A stretch of DNA of 41,628 bases from an uncultured Bacteroides sp. (GTDB taxonomy: Bacteria > Bacteroidota > Bacteroidia > Bacteroidales > Bacteroidaceae): NCBI RefSeq assembly GCF_910578895.1, contig NZ_CAJTSC010000030.1, forward strand, positions 1 through 41,628. Direction: 5' to 3'. The notes beneath the pieces were generated by a model. It had not been told where the DNA came from. It was given only the letters and a program-made list of their open reading frames with translations, and did no database searches. A program made the translations under genes and the position numbers. Shown here in pieces: positions 1 to 8,811 of the stretch. Each line of letters starts with the position of its first letter. Position 1 is the stretch's first letter.

Positions 1-299
1 ATACGCATTTCATTCGAATAGGAAAATCAATTCTTTTTACTACGAAGAGAATTATGTGTCTACAAATAATATAAACAAAAAGAAGCATAGGGCAGAGGAA
101 AGTCTTTTTTCAATAGGGCAATAGACCGTATGTTTTTATATAGTATATTGATATTTAGTATTATAACTCAAATTGTAGTAGCATGTTAGTAGTACAATAG
201 AGTTGTAGGTATATCTTTTAAGGCTTTTGGAAAGGATTATGGTGATTCTTCAGATATTTCACGTGTGAAGTAAGTCGTTTGTAATTAATTGATTACACA
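1..299. other. AT-rich leader without an intact gene
   Basis: This stretch precedes the shortened susC frame and holds no complete gene. In the frame ending at the TAA at 271-273, about 26 codons are open back to a TAG at 190-192; their C-terminal residues read FGKDYGDSSDISRVK, which could be the tail of a decayed gene, but I do not recognise it. No SusC signal peptide or N-terminal carboxypeptidase-regulatory-like segment is visible in any + frame, although the susC frame starts part-way through that domain. No good TAnnTTTG promoter was found; TATCTTTT at 213-220 is the nearest. Confidence 0.5.
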
Positions 300-3200
300 T
301 TGTACAGTTCCGCGAAAACTTTGCGGGTTTCATTTGTGGGTATGCAGACATTGGAGGTGGCAATCAAGTCTCATGTAAAAGTCACATTGAAAGCTGACAG
401 TGAGGTACTTGACGAAGTCGTTGTTACCGGTATGCAAAAGATGGACAAGAGATTGTTCACCGGTGCTGCCACCAAGTTGACTGCTGATAATGTGAAACTG
501 GACGGTATTGCTGAAATTAGCCGTGCATTGGAAGGACGTGCGGCAGGTGTGTCTGTACAGAATGTATCAGGTACTTTTGGTACAGCACCTAAAATCCGCG
601 TACGTGGTGCCACTTCTATATATGGTAGCTCTAAACCGTTATGGGTTGTAGATGGAGTTATCATGGAGGATGTTACAGAAGTAGATGCCGATGCGTTGTC
701 TTCCGGTGATGCTGAGACGTTGATTTCTTCTGCCATTGCCGGATTGAATGCGGATGATATCGAAAATTTCCAAATTCTGAAGGACGGTTCTGCTACTTCT
801 ATATATGGTGCCCGTGCTATGGCGGGTGTGATTGTAGTTACTACTAAGAAAGGTAAAGCCGGTAGTAATAAGATTAGTTATACGGGCGAATTCTCTCTCC
901 GTATGAAGCCTAACTATCGTAACTATAATATAATGAGCTCGCAAGAACAGATGAGCGTTTATCGTGAAATGGAAAGAGGCGGCTATTTGAATTTGGCTGA
1001 GACTTACCGTGCATCGGATAGCGGTGTGTATGGCAAGATGTACCATTTGCTCAACACATACGATCCTATAACCGGGAAATATGCTTTAGCGAATACGACT
1101 GCTGCGCGTAATGCCTATCTGCAGGATGCCGAATATAGAAACACAGACTGGTTTGATGTGTTGTTTAACAACTCTGTTTCCCAAAACCATGCTGTCAGTA
1201 TGTCATCGGGTACAGACAAAGCCTCTTATTATACTTCATTAAGCGTAATGAACGATCCAGGATGGTATAAGCAAAGTGAAGTGAGCCGTTATACAGCGAA
1301 TATCAATGCTTTGTATAATATCTCCAAGCATTTGTCATTGAACTTGATAGGTAATGGATCATATCGTAAACAAAAAGCTCCGGGGACGTTGAGTCAAAGT
1401 CTGGATGTGGTGTCCGGTGAGGTTAGACGTGATTTTGATATCAACCCGTATTCTTATGCTTTGAATACATCGCGTGCCTTGGATGCCAATGAGTATTATG
1501 TCCGTAATTATGCTCCGTTCAATATTTTGAATGAGTTGGAGAACAACAATATGAGTCTGGATGTGGTGGACTTGAAGTTTCAAGGTGAATTAAAGTGGAA
1601 ACCTCTCAGTAAGTTGGAATTTGCGGCGTTGGGCGCTTATAAATATTCAACTACTACACAGAGCCATGAAATCAGAGATTACTCTAATCAGGCTTGGGCA
1701 TTCCGTGCTATGGATGATGCGACTATGAGAGATGCCAATCCGTGGTTATATACGGATCCGGATAATGTGAATTCTCTTCCTGTAAGTGTGTTGCCGGTAG
1801 GTGGATTCTATCGTGAGACGAAGTATGCAATGAACAGTTATGATTTCCGCGCAACAGCCAGCTATAATGATGTGTTCAACGACGATCATATCTTCAATTT
1901 CTTCGGTGGTATGGAAATCAATGCGGTAGACCGTAAGAAAACCTGGTTCAACGGTGTAGGTATGCAGTATGAAATGGGTATGCTGCCTGCTTACGATTAC
2001 CTGTATTTCAAGCAAGGTAACGAGGAAAATTCACAATATTATACGGTAGATGAAACACGTACTCGTTCGGCATCATTCTTTGGTACGGCAACCTACTCTT
2101 ATCAGGGCAAGTATACGGTCAATGGAACTGTAAGATATGAAGGTACTAATAAATTAGGAAAAAGCCGTTCTGCACGTTGGCTTCCTACATGGAACGTGTC
2201 TGCTGCCTGGAACATGCACGAAGAAAAATTCTTTGAAAGCCTTAATCCGGCACTTTCTAATTTGACATTGAAAGCTTCTTATTCGTTGACTGCCGACCGG
2301 GGACCGGCCAGTGTAACTAACTCGAGAGTCGTTATTGAAAGCTATAATCCGTGGCGTCCTTTTACCAGTGTCAATGAGTCGGGGTTACAAATATATGACC
2401 TTGAAAACAGTGAACTGACTTACGAAAAGAAACACGAATTGAATATTGGTGCCGAAATAGGATTTTTGAATAATCGCATCAATCTTTCTGCTGACTGGTA
2501 CAAGCGTAATAATTACGATTTGATAGGCGTTATCAATACGATGGGAGTAGGCGGACAGATTATGAAATATGCCAACGTGGCGAGTATGAAGTCGCACGGT
2601 ATAGAGTTGACTCTCTCTACCCGTAATATCGTAACGAAAGACTTTAAGTGGAATACGGACTTCATCTTCTCCAAGACCAAGAATGAAGTGACGGATCTTG
2701 AATCTACCGCTCATGTGATAGACATGATTACCGGAACCGGTTTTACTATGGCGGGTTATCCTGTACGTTCGCTCTTCTCTATGGATTTTCAGGGATTGAA
2801 TGAAGAAGGATTGCCTACTTTCATTAACGAAAAAGGTGAACTGACTGTCAGTGATATTGACTTTCAGGAGCGTGACAATAAAGAGCATCTGGTTTATGAA
2901 GGACCGACAGACCCGACAATTACCGGTAGTTTCGGTAACATCTTTAGCTATAAGAATTTTAAACTGAATGTGTTTATGACCTATTCGTTTGGCAATGTTA
3001 TTCGTTTGGATCCTGTATTCAGTAACCGCTATTCCGATCTTGATGCAATGCCTAAGGAGTTTAAAAATCGTTGGACCGTTGCCGGTGACGAAAGAACTAC
3101 GAATATTCCAGTTATTGCCGACAAACGTATGAATAACAATGATAACTATCTGCGTTATGCCTACAATGCTTATAATTATTCTACGGCTCGTGTAGCCAAA

Positions 3201-3428
3201 GGAGACTTTATACGTATGAAAGAAATTTCGTTGTCGTATGATTTTCCGAAGAACTGGCTGAAACCGCTGAAGATAAGTGACCTGTCACTGAAATTGCAGG
3301 CTACCAATCTTTTCCTGATTTATGCTGACGACAAACTGAACGGTCAGGATCCGGAGTTCTATAATACAGGTGGTGTGGCTGCTCCTGTTCCCAGACAATT
3401 TACGCTTACTGTAAGATTAGGTATTTAA
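300..3428 (+). CDS. SusC-like TonB-dependent outer-membrane receptor, 5'-truncated
   Basis: This is an outer-membrane TonB-dependent transporter that would pair with the SusD-like lipoprotein encoded 13 bases downstream. The protein begins in the last third of the carboxypeptidase-regulatory-like domain (KTLRVSFVGMQT, residues 7-18), followed by the family hinge VLDEVVVTG at 36-44, a plug domain to about residue 185 (ending GVIVVTTKKG) and a full beta-barrel ending TLTVRLGI. A complete member would carry about 70-100 more residues, including the signal peptide. These are missing: the only start before the conserved sequence is a TTG at 300, and an in-frame stop lies at 282-284. As it stands the product could not be exported. 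The 5' end was either lost or moved by rearrangement, or this is a silent cassette. The barrel frame is otherwise intact, with no frameshift or stop, which argues for recent or reversible truncation. Confidence 0.88.
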   Translation: MYSSAKTLRVSFVGMQTLEVAIKSHVKVTLKADSEVLDEVVVTGMQKMDKRLFTGAATKLTADNVKLDGIAEISRALEGRAAGVSVQNVSGTFGTAPKIRVRGATSIYGSSKPLWVVDGVIMEDVTEVDADALSSGDAETLISSAIAGLNADDIENFQILKDGSATSIYGARAMAGVIVVTTKKGKAGSNKISYTGEFSLRMKPNYRNYNIMSSQEQMSVYREMERGGYLNLAETYRASDSGVYGKMYHLLNTYDPITGKYALANTTAARNAYLQDAEYRNTDWFDVLFNNSVSQNHAVSMSSGTDKASYYTSLSVMNDPGWYKQSEVSRYTANINALYNISKHLSLNLIGNGSYRKQKAPGTLSQSLDVVSGEVRRDFDINPYSYALNTSRALDANEYYVRNYAPFNILNELENNNMSLDVVDLKFQGELKWKPLSKLEFAALGAYKYSTTTQSHEIRDYSNQAWAFRAMDDATMRDANPWLYTDPDNVNSLPVSVLPVGGFYRETKYAMNSYDFRATASYNDVFNDDHIFNFFGGMEINAVDRKKTWFNGVGMQYEMGMLPAYDYLYFKQGNEENSQYYTVDETRTRSASFFGTATYSYQGKYTVNGTVRYEGTNKLGKSRSARWLPTWNVSAAWNMHEEKFFESLNPALSNLTLKASYSLTADRGPASVTNSRVVIESYNPWRPFTSVNESGLQIYDLENSELTYEKKHELNIGAEIGFLNNRINLSADWYKRNNYDLIGVINTMGVGGQIMKYANVASMKSHGIELTLSTRNIVTKDFKWNTDFIFSKTKNEVTDLESTAHVIDMITGTGFTMAGYPVRSLFSMDFQGLNEEGLPTFINEKGELTVSDIDFQERDNKEHLVYEGPTDPTITGSFGNIFSYKNFKLNVFMTYSFGNVIRLDPVFSNRYSDLDAMPKEFKNRWTVAGDERTTNIPVIADKRMNNNDNYLRYAYNAYNYSTARVAKGDFIRMKEISLSYDFPKNWLKPLKISDLSLKLQATNLFLIYADDKLNGQDPEFYNTGGVAAPVPRQFTLTVRLGI

Positions 3429-3441
3429 AATATAATAATAT

Positions 3442-5043
3442 ATGAAGAATATGAAAAAGAACAGTTTACTATATATATTGGCCGGCTCAGCTATGACATT
3501 GGCTTCGTGTGCCGATTTTTTGGATACGATGCCTGATAACCGTGCCGAAGTGAATACTGAAAGTAAAATTACCAATCTGTTGGTATCTGCCTATCCCGGT
3601 AATACGGATGTGGTTCTGTCGGAAATGGCATCGGACAATGCCTTGGATAACGGCTCCAGATACTCTATAGAAGATAAGGCGCAGGAAGAGGCTTATTTGT
3701 GGCAAGATATAACAAGTGCCGGAAATGACTCCCCCAAGCGTTATTGGGATGCATGCTACAATGCCATCGCTTCTGCCAATCAGGCTTTGGCCGCAATAGA
3801 TGAGATGGGCAATCCGGCAAGTTTACAGCCACAACGTGGCGAGGCATTGATGTGCCGCGCATACGGACACTTCGCGCTGGCCAATCTTTTCTGTTTGCCT
3901 TATAATCCTGAAACTGCCGAACAGGATTTGGGAATACCCTATTCCGACAAACCCGAAACGGAAGTGGCTCCTGCTTATGAACGGGGCAATATGAAAGACC
4001 TTTATGCCAAAATCAATGAAGATATAGAAGAGGCGCTCCCGTTGGTGAACGATGCGATTTATAAGGTGCCCAAATATCACTTCAACAAAAAGGCGGCTTA
4101 TGCATTTGCCGCACGCTTTAACTTGTACTACAAGAATTTGGACAAGGTGATAGAGTATGCCGATGTGGTGTTGGGTACAGTTCCGCAAAAGATGTTGAAA
4201 AACTGGTATGGCATCGTGATAGAAAGCGGTACGCCCAACTGGGACAATCGTGTGGATGCTTATATCAATGCCAGTGATCCTGCCAATCTACTGCTTCTTC
4301 CGGTAAGCTCTTCCTGGGGATATTGGGGAGGTCCTTATGGCTTAGGTCAGCGCTACGGTCATGCACAGGACATCTGTAAAATGGAGACCGGACGTGCCAA
4401 CGGCATGTGGGGAAGCTACTCCCGGTTGTTGCCCTTTAAGAATATGTGGGGGATGGATCAGAAGCTCGCTGTAGGTAAAGTGGGCGGTTATTTCTTCTAT
4501 ACAGACAAGGTTAACGGCATCGGTTATCGCAAGAATGTGATTTTGGCATTTAGCGCAGACGAGACATTGCTTTGCCGTGCCGAGGCGTATGCGTTGAAGG
4601 GAATGCTCAATGAAGCCACTGCGGACATCAATTCATGGCTCGCCACGCATACCCGCATGTTTGCCGATCCTAACAAACCGGTTCCCGGCGATGCTCCGCT
4701 GCAAGTGACTACCCAAGACATTGTGGATTTCTATGCTGCCATTCCATGCATGCCGCTCGACAACAGTACACGCACCATTAAAAAGGAAATCAACCCCATC
4801 GGCTTTACGCTTGCCGAAGGCGACCAGAAGGAAGTGATACAATGTATCTTGCACTTGCGCCGCATCGAAACCATCCATGAAGGTTTGCGCTGGCAGGACA
4901 TCAAGCGCTATCGCATAGAAATCTCGCACAACCGCGAAGGTCAGACAAACGATGTGCTGACAGCCGATGACCCGCGCCGTGCTTTCCAGTTGCCCGCCGA
5001 TGTGATAAGTGCAGGGCTTGAGGCAAATCCACGTAATAAATGA
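3442..5043 (+). CDS. RagB/SusD family nutrient-uptake outer-membrane lipoprotein
   Basis: A SusD-like surface lipoprotein that caps the SusC barrel and binds substrate. The N-terminus is a lipoprotein signal with the lipobox LASC (Cys23 if translation starts at 3442; an alternative ATG is at 3451). Helical TPR-like segments follow (for example QPQRGEALMCRAYGHFALAN near residue 130), and the C-terminal region has the typical GLRWQDIKRYR signature. The length of 533 residues is normal. It lies 13 bases after the susC frame and overlaps the next ORF's first possible ATG at the stop codon, so the cluster is very likely one transcript. The substrate cannot be read from the sequence; the family includes binders of glycans and of peptides. 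Confidence 0.95.
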   Translation: MKNMKKNSLLYILAGSAMTLASCADFLDTMPDNRAEVNTESKITNLLVSAYPGNTDVVLSEMASDNALDNGSRYSIEDKAQEEAYLWQDITSAGNDSPKRYWDACYNAIASANQALAAIDEMGNPASLQPQRGEALMCRAYGHFALANLFCLPYNPETAEQDLGIPYSDKPETEVAPAYERGNMKDLYAKINEDIEEALPLVNDAIYKVPKYHFNKKAAYAFAARFNLYYKNLDKVIEYADVVLGTVPQKMLKNWYGIVIESGTPNWDNRVDAYINASDPANLLLLPVSSSWGYWGGPYGLGQRYGHAQDICKMETGRANGMWGSYSRLLPFKNMWGMDQKLAVGKVGGYFFYTDKVNGIGYRKNVILAFSADETLLCRAEAYALKGMLNEATADINSWLATHTRMFADPNKPVPGDAPLQVTTQDIVDFYAAIPCMPLDNSTRTIKKEINPIGFTLAEGDQKEVIQCILHLRRIETIHEGLRWQDIKRYRIEISHNREGQTNDVLTADDPRRAFQLPADVISAGLEANPRNK

Positions 5044-5057
5044 CTCTTATAAACGAA

Positions 5058-5972
5058 ATGAATATGAAAAAGATAAAATGGATATGTATGTTGCTCACGG
5101 CTCTTGTGCTGGGAGCATGTGGCGAGGATGACTTGAACCCGAACAGCATCTTCGATGCGGAAGATACCGGAGTTCAGAATGAGTTTGATTCATGGTTGCT
5201 CACTAACTATGCCGGACCTTTCAATATCAATTTCAAGTACCATTTGGATGATAAGGAAACGAACATGAATTACAACCTGGCGCCTGCCGATTATGACAGG
5301 TCGGTGGCATTGGCTAAAATGGTGAAGTTCCTGTGGCTTGATGCTTACGAAGAGTTGGCGGGTCCCCACTTTATCCGTACTTATTGCCCTAAAATCATTC
5401 AATTAGTGGGCTCGCCTGCCTATGACAGCCAAGGGAAAATCGTATTGGGTACGGCAGAAGGCGGTCTTAAGATTACGCTTTACAATGTCAATTCCATCGA
5501 TTTGGACAATATCGACATTGACGAGCTGAATTACTGGTACTTCAAGACCATGCACCATGAGTTTGCACACATTCTGCATCAGACCAAGGAATATTCCACC
5601 GATTTCGGTATTATATCTGCCAGCAACTACCAGTCGAGCAGTTGGGTGAATGTAGAAGAAGTGATGCACCCTCAGTTGGGAAAGATTTCTACCGACGCCC
5701 TTGATATGGGATTTGTCTCCTCTTACGGCAGTTCCGAGCCTCAGGAAGATTTTGTAGAGTTTATTTCTATTTATGTGACCCACACTGCCGAATATTGGGA
5801 TGCGTTGGTCGGCCTGGCAAACGACTATGGACGCGATGTCATAGAACAGAAGTTGGCTATTGTGAAGGATTATATGAAAACAACATGGGAGATTGATTTG
5901 GATGAACTCCGTGCCGTAGTGCAACGCCGTTCACAGGAAGTCTTGGACATGGATTTATCAACACTTAATTAA
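5058..5972 (+). CDS. Substrate import-associated zinc metallohydrolase lipoprotein
   Basis: A putative zinc-dependent hydrolase anchored by a lipid. From ATG 5058 the product has 304 residues and a lipoprotein signal ending LGAC (Cys21). The zinc motif HEFAH lies at residues 167-171 in the context KTMHHEFAHILHQT, with an acidic stretch further on (QEDFVEFISIYV) that may give another ligand. This matches the Bacteroidetes family of HExxH lipoproteins always found beside SusC/SusD pairs. An ATG at 5040 overlaps the SusD stop, but 5058 or 5064 puts the basic signal-peptide start (MKKIKW) at the N-terminus, so I prefer 5058. The stop overlaps the next gene's start (TAATG). Probable role: trimming a peptide-like or amide substrate at the cell surface before import; this is inferred from context. 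Confidence 0.88.
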   Translation: MNMKKIKWICMLLTALVLGACGEDDLNPNSIFDAEDTGVQNEFDSWLLTNYAGPFNINFKYHLDDKETNMNYNLAPADYDRSVALAKMVKFLWLDAYEELAGPHFIRTYCPKIIQLVGSPAYDSQGKIVLGTAEGGLKITLYNVNSIDLDNIDIDELNYWYFKTMHHEFAHILHQTKEYSTDFGIISASNYQSSSWVNVEEVMHPQLGKISTDALDMGFVSSYGSSEPQEDFVEFISIYVTHTAEYWDALVGLANDYGRDVIEQKLAIVKDYMKTTWEIDLDELRAVVQRRSQEVLDMDLSTLN

Positions 5973-7261
5973 TGGATACGATTATGAAGAAAATATACTG
6001 TCTATTTTGTTTGGTTGCGGCCATGATGGCATCTGCGTGTACCCACGAGGAGGAAGATTTGTTCGATTCTTCTTCTGCCGACCGTGCCGATGCGACAATC
6101 AAAGCTTATACGGATATCTTGACGGGAGCCGAAAACGGATGGCTGATGGAGTATTACCCCGAAATGCAGCAAAAATATGGCGGATACAATACGCTGGTCA
6201 AGTTTGACAATGAAGGAAAAGTTACAGTATCGAGTGATGTCTATGAGGCGACCGATGCAGTTACCAGCCTTTATTCGGTGAAACAGAGTGCAGGCGTGAT
6301 GCTCTCTTTCGACACTTACAATGAGATTTTCCATTTCTATTCCGATCCGTCCGATCCTTCGGGATTGGGAGGAGCCGGATATGGCATGGAAGGCGATTAT
6401 GACTTCCTGATACTGGAGGCTACACCGGAAAAGGTAGTGGTGAAAGGTAAGAAGAGCGGCAATGTGGCGGTGATGACTCCGGTTAGCGGTAGCTGGGAAG
6501 ATTACATTACAGAAATCCAGGCGAAAGAGGAAGCCATGTCCAGCAATAAGTACACAATGACGGTGGGCGATTTGGAGATATTGGTACGTAAATCACAACG
6601 TACGTTCTCTTTGAGTTATGAGGTGAATGGCGAGGAAATGTCGCAGACGATAGCTTATATCGTGACTCCTGCCGGCATGAAGTTCTATGCTCCTGTCAAT
6701 GTGAATGGTATTGAGTTTGCTGATTTGATTTATGATGCTTCGACTGATACTTTCACCTCTTCCACCACGGGAGTTACCATGGCGAAAATTCCGCCTGCGA
6801 TAAATGAAGTGTTTGTAGAAGGTGACTGGTTTATTGCTTACAGTAAGTTGGGTGTATTTGCCAAATCTTATTTTGATAAGGTAAAAGAAAAGGAAGATGA
6901 ACTGGGTGAGGTACTGCAGTATGCTTTTATGGGTACAATGTTTTCCGAAACAGGTCAGTTCGGTTTTAATTTTATCAGCAGTGGCTACCGTGGCATATTG
7001 TATTTTAATTACCGGCTGGTTGGTGACAGTCAGATAGCATTACAATTTGCTATGGACGGTGATAACAACGGAATATGGTATCATAATAGCGGCGGAATGG
7101 CCTATGCTTTGATGCCGTTTGGTTACAGTGCGGAACGTTTGTTTACGCTTACTACGGATGACGCGAAGAATCCGAGTTACATTACTTTGACAGAGGATGC
7201 TAATCCTTTAAATGTCATGACCCTGTCTGCCGCGCAAATATCGTTACCGTTCGAGAATTAA
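5972..7261 (+). CDS. DUF4302 domain-containing lipoprotein
   Basis: The fourth gene of the import cluster, starting inside the previous stop codon (TAATG at 5971-5974; a second in-frame ATG is at 5984). The product has 429 residues, a lipoprotein signal with lipobox ASAC (Cys23), then a globular part rich in beta-strand and aromatic residues. The early segment AYTDILTGAENGWLMEYYP is characteristic of DUF4302 proteins, which usually accompany SusC/SusD and the zinc metallohydrolase. Biochemical function is unknown; an accessory surface-binding role is an inference from lipidation and gene order. A strong hairpin 35 bases after the stop closes the transcript. Confidence 0.85.
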   Translation: MDTIMKKIYCLFCLVAAMMASACTHEEEDLFDSSSADRADATIKAYTDILTGAENGWLMEYYPEMQQKYGGYNTLVKFDNEGKVTVSSDVYEATDAVTSLYSVKQSAGVMLSFDTYNEIFHFYSDPSDPSGLGGAGYGMEGDYDFLILEATPEKVVVKGKKSGNVAVMTPVSGSWEDYITEIQAKEEAMSSNKYTMTVGDLEILVRKSQRTFSLSYEVNGEEMSQTIAYIVTPAGMKFYAPVNVNGIEFADLIYDASTDTFTSSTTGVTMAKIPPAINEVFVEGDWFIAYSKLGVFAKSYFDKVKEKEDELGEVLQYAFMGTMFSETGQFGFNFISSGYRGILYFNYRLVGDSQIALQFAMDGDNNGIWYHNSGGMAYALMPFGYSAERLFTLTTDDAKNPSYITLTEDANPLNVMTLSAAQISLPFEN

Positions 7262-7295
7262 GATAACGATTGGCTGAGAGCCGATTGAATAGGCT

Positions 7296-7344
7296 TCCCC
7301 CTGTTGCACAATGAATGAACTTCAACTGCGGCAGGGGGATTTTT
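7296..7344 (+). terminator. Rho-independent terminator after the SusCD cluster
   Basis: The left arm at 7296-7307 (TCCCCCTGTTGC) pairs with 7328-7339 (GCGGCAGGGGGA), giving a 12-bp stem with two G-U pairs and a 20-nt loop. It is followed by TTTTT at 7340-7344. It lies between the DUF4302 gene and the hflX promoter. Confidence 0.85.
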
Positions 7345-7379
7345 AGTAGGAACTTTTTATTTATGCTTTCTTTTTTTGC

Positions 7380-7387
7380 TATATTTG
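7380..7387 (+). promoter_or_regulatory. Candidate -7 box for hflX
   Basis: TATATTTG matches the Bacteroides sigma-ABfr -7 consensus TAnnTTTG. The upstream -33 region is only T-rich (7354-7358), so support rests on the -7 box and on its position just after the terminator. The predicted leader to the ATG at 7489 is about 95 nt. Confidence 0.5.
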
Positions 7388-7488
7388 TCGCCATATAACT
7401 GATAAATAGTTTGGTTAAACTGTTATTTGTATGTCAATAACTTCGGTCGTAGCCGGAGTGTATATATAATAAGGTATAAGGACAGAAT

Positions 7489-8751
7489 ATGGCAATGAAA
7501 GAATTTGTAATTTCCGAGGCACAGGTTGAAACCGCAGTATTGGTAGGTCTGATCACGAAGACTCAGGATGAGCGTAAGACAAACGAATATCTCGACGAAC
7601 TGGCATTCTTGGCTGAGACAGCCGGGGCGGAAGTAGTGAAAAGATTTACGCAAAAACTTGACCAGGCGCACTCGGTGACATATGTGGGTAAGGGCAAGTT
7701 GGAAGAGATAAAAGAGTATATCCGCAACGAAGAGGAAGCCGAGCGCGAGATTGGCATGGTGATTTTTGATGATGAACTATCGGCAAAACAGATACGTAAC
7801 ATTGAGGCCGAACTGAAGATAAAGATACTGGACCGTACCTCGCTTATTCTTGATATTTTTGCCATGCGTGCGCAGACGGCAAATGCCAAAACGCAAGTGG
7901 AATTGGCGCAATATAAATACATGCTTCCCCGCCTGCAACGTCTGTGGACGCACTTGGAGCGTCAGGGCGGTGGCTCGGGTGCCGGTGGCGGCAAGGGTTC
8001 TGTAGGTTTGCGCGGACCGGGTGAAACCCAGTTGGAAATGGACCGCCGTATCATCCTGAACCGTATGTCGTTGCTGAAAGAACGCCTGGCAGAAATCGAC
8101 AAACAGAAAGCAACCCAGCGTAAAAATCGAGGACGCCTTATTCGTGTGGCGCTGGTAGGATACACCAATGTCGGAAAGTCTACTTTGATGACGATGCTTT
8201 CCAAAAGTGAAGTGTTTGCAGAGAATAAGCTGTTTGCAACATTGGATACTACTGTACGCAAGGTTATTATTGAGAACCTGCCATTCCTGTTGTCCGATAC
8301 GGTCGGGTTTATCCGTAAATTGCCTACCGATTTGGTAGACTCCTTTAAATCTACGTTGGACGAAGTGCGCGAAGCCGACCTGTTGCTGCACATCGTAGAT
8401 ATCTCTCATCCCGATTTTGAGGAGCAGATAGAAGTAGTAAACAAGACATTGGCGGATATCGGTGCCGCCGGCAAGCCCATGATGCTTGTATTCAATAAAA
8501 TAGATGCTTATACCTACGTGGCGAAAGCAGAAGACGACCTTACCCCCCGAACGAAAGAGAACTTGACACTCGAAGAACTGATGAAGACATGGATGGCAAA
8601 GATGGAAGACAACTGCCTGTTCGTCTCCGCCCGTGAAAAAATCAATATGGAGGAACTGAAGAGTGTGGTTTACCAGCGTGTGAAAGAACTGCACGTGCAA
8701 AAGTATCCCTATAACGATTTTCTTTATCAGACTTACGATGAAGAAGTTTAA
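7489..8751 (+). CDS. hflX: GTPase HflX (ribosome-splitting factor)
   Basis: A TRAFAC-class GTPase that binds the large ribosomal subunit and rescues or splits stalled ribosomes, especially under stress. The 420-residue product has the HflX N-terminal domain, the glycine-rich linker (GGGSGAGGGKG, about 160-170) and the GETQLE segment before the G domain. The nucleotide-binding motifs are clear: G1 GYTNVGKS at 224-231, G3 DTVG at 270-273 and G4 NKID at 336-339. Length is normal for the family. It appears to be transcribed from its own promoter after the upstream terminator. The downstream DUF4954 gene follows by 60 bases without an evident terminator. Confidence 0.97.
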   Translation: MAMKEFVISEAQVETAVLVGLITKTQDERKTNEYLDELAFLAETAGAEVVKRFTQKLDQAHSVTYVGKGKLEEIKEYIRNEEEAEREIGMVIFDDELSAKQIRNIEAELKIKILDRTSLILDIFAMRAQTANAKTQVELAQYKYMLPRLQRLWTHLERQGGGSGAGGGKGSVGLRGPGETQLEMDRRIILNRMSLLKERLAEIDKQKATQRKNRGRLIRVALVGYTNVGKSTLMTMLSKSEVFAENKLFATLDTTVRKVIIENLPFLLSDTVGFIRKLPTDLVDSFKSTLDEVREADLLLHIVDISHPDFEEQIEVVNKTLADIGAAGKPMMLVFNKIDAYTYVAKAEDDLTPRTKENLTLEELMKTWMAKMEDNCLFVSAREKINMEELKSVVYQRVKELHVQKYPYNDFLYQTYDEEV

Positions 8752-8811
8752 TTTAAGGCGGGTTGGTCATACTCATTATAGGTGATGCCCTGTCTTACAA
8801 TTCATTAAAGT

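Noticed and set aside
5040..5057. Start of the zinc metallohydrolase at the overlapping ATG 5040
   Set aside because: It would add MTLINE before the basic lipoprotein signal; 5058 gives a normal signal peptide.
7777..8700. 307-codon - strand frame within hflX
   Set aside because: Antisense to intact GTPase motifs; no domain or start signal of its own.
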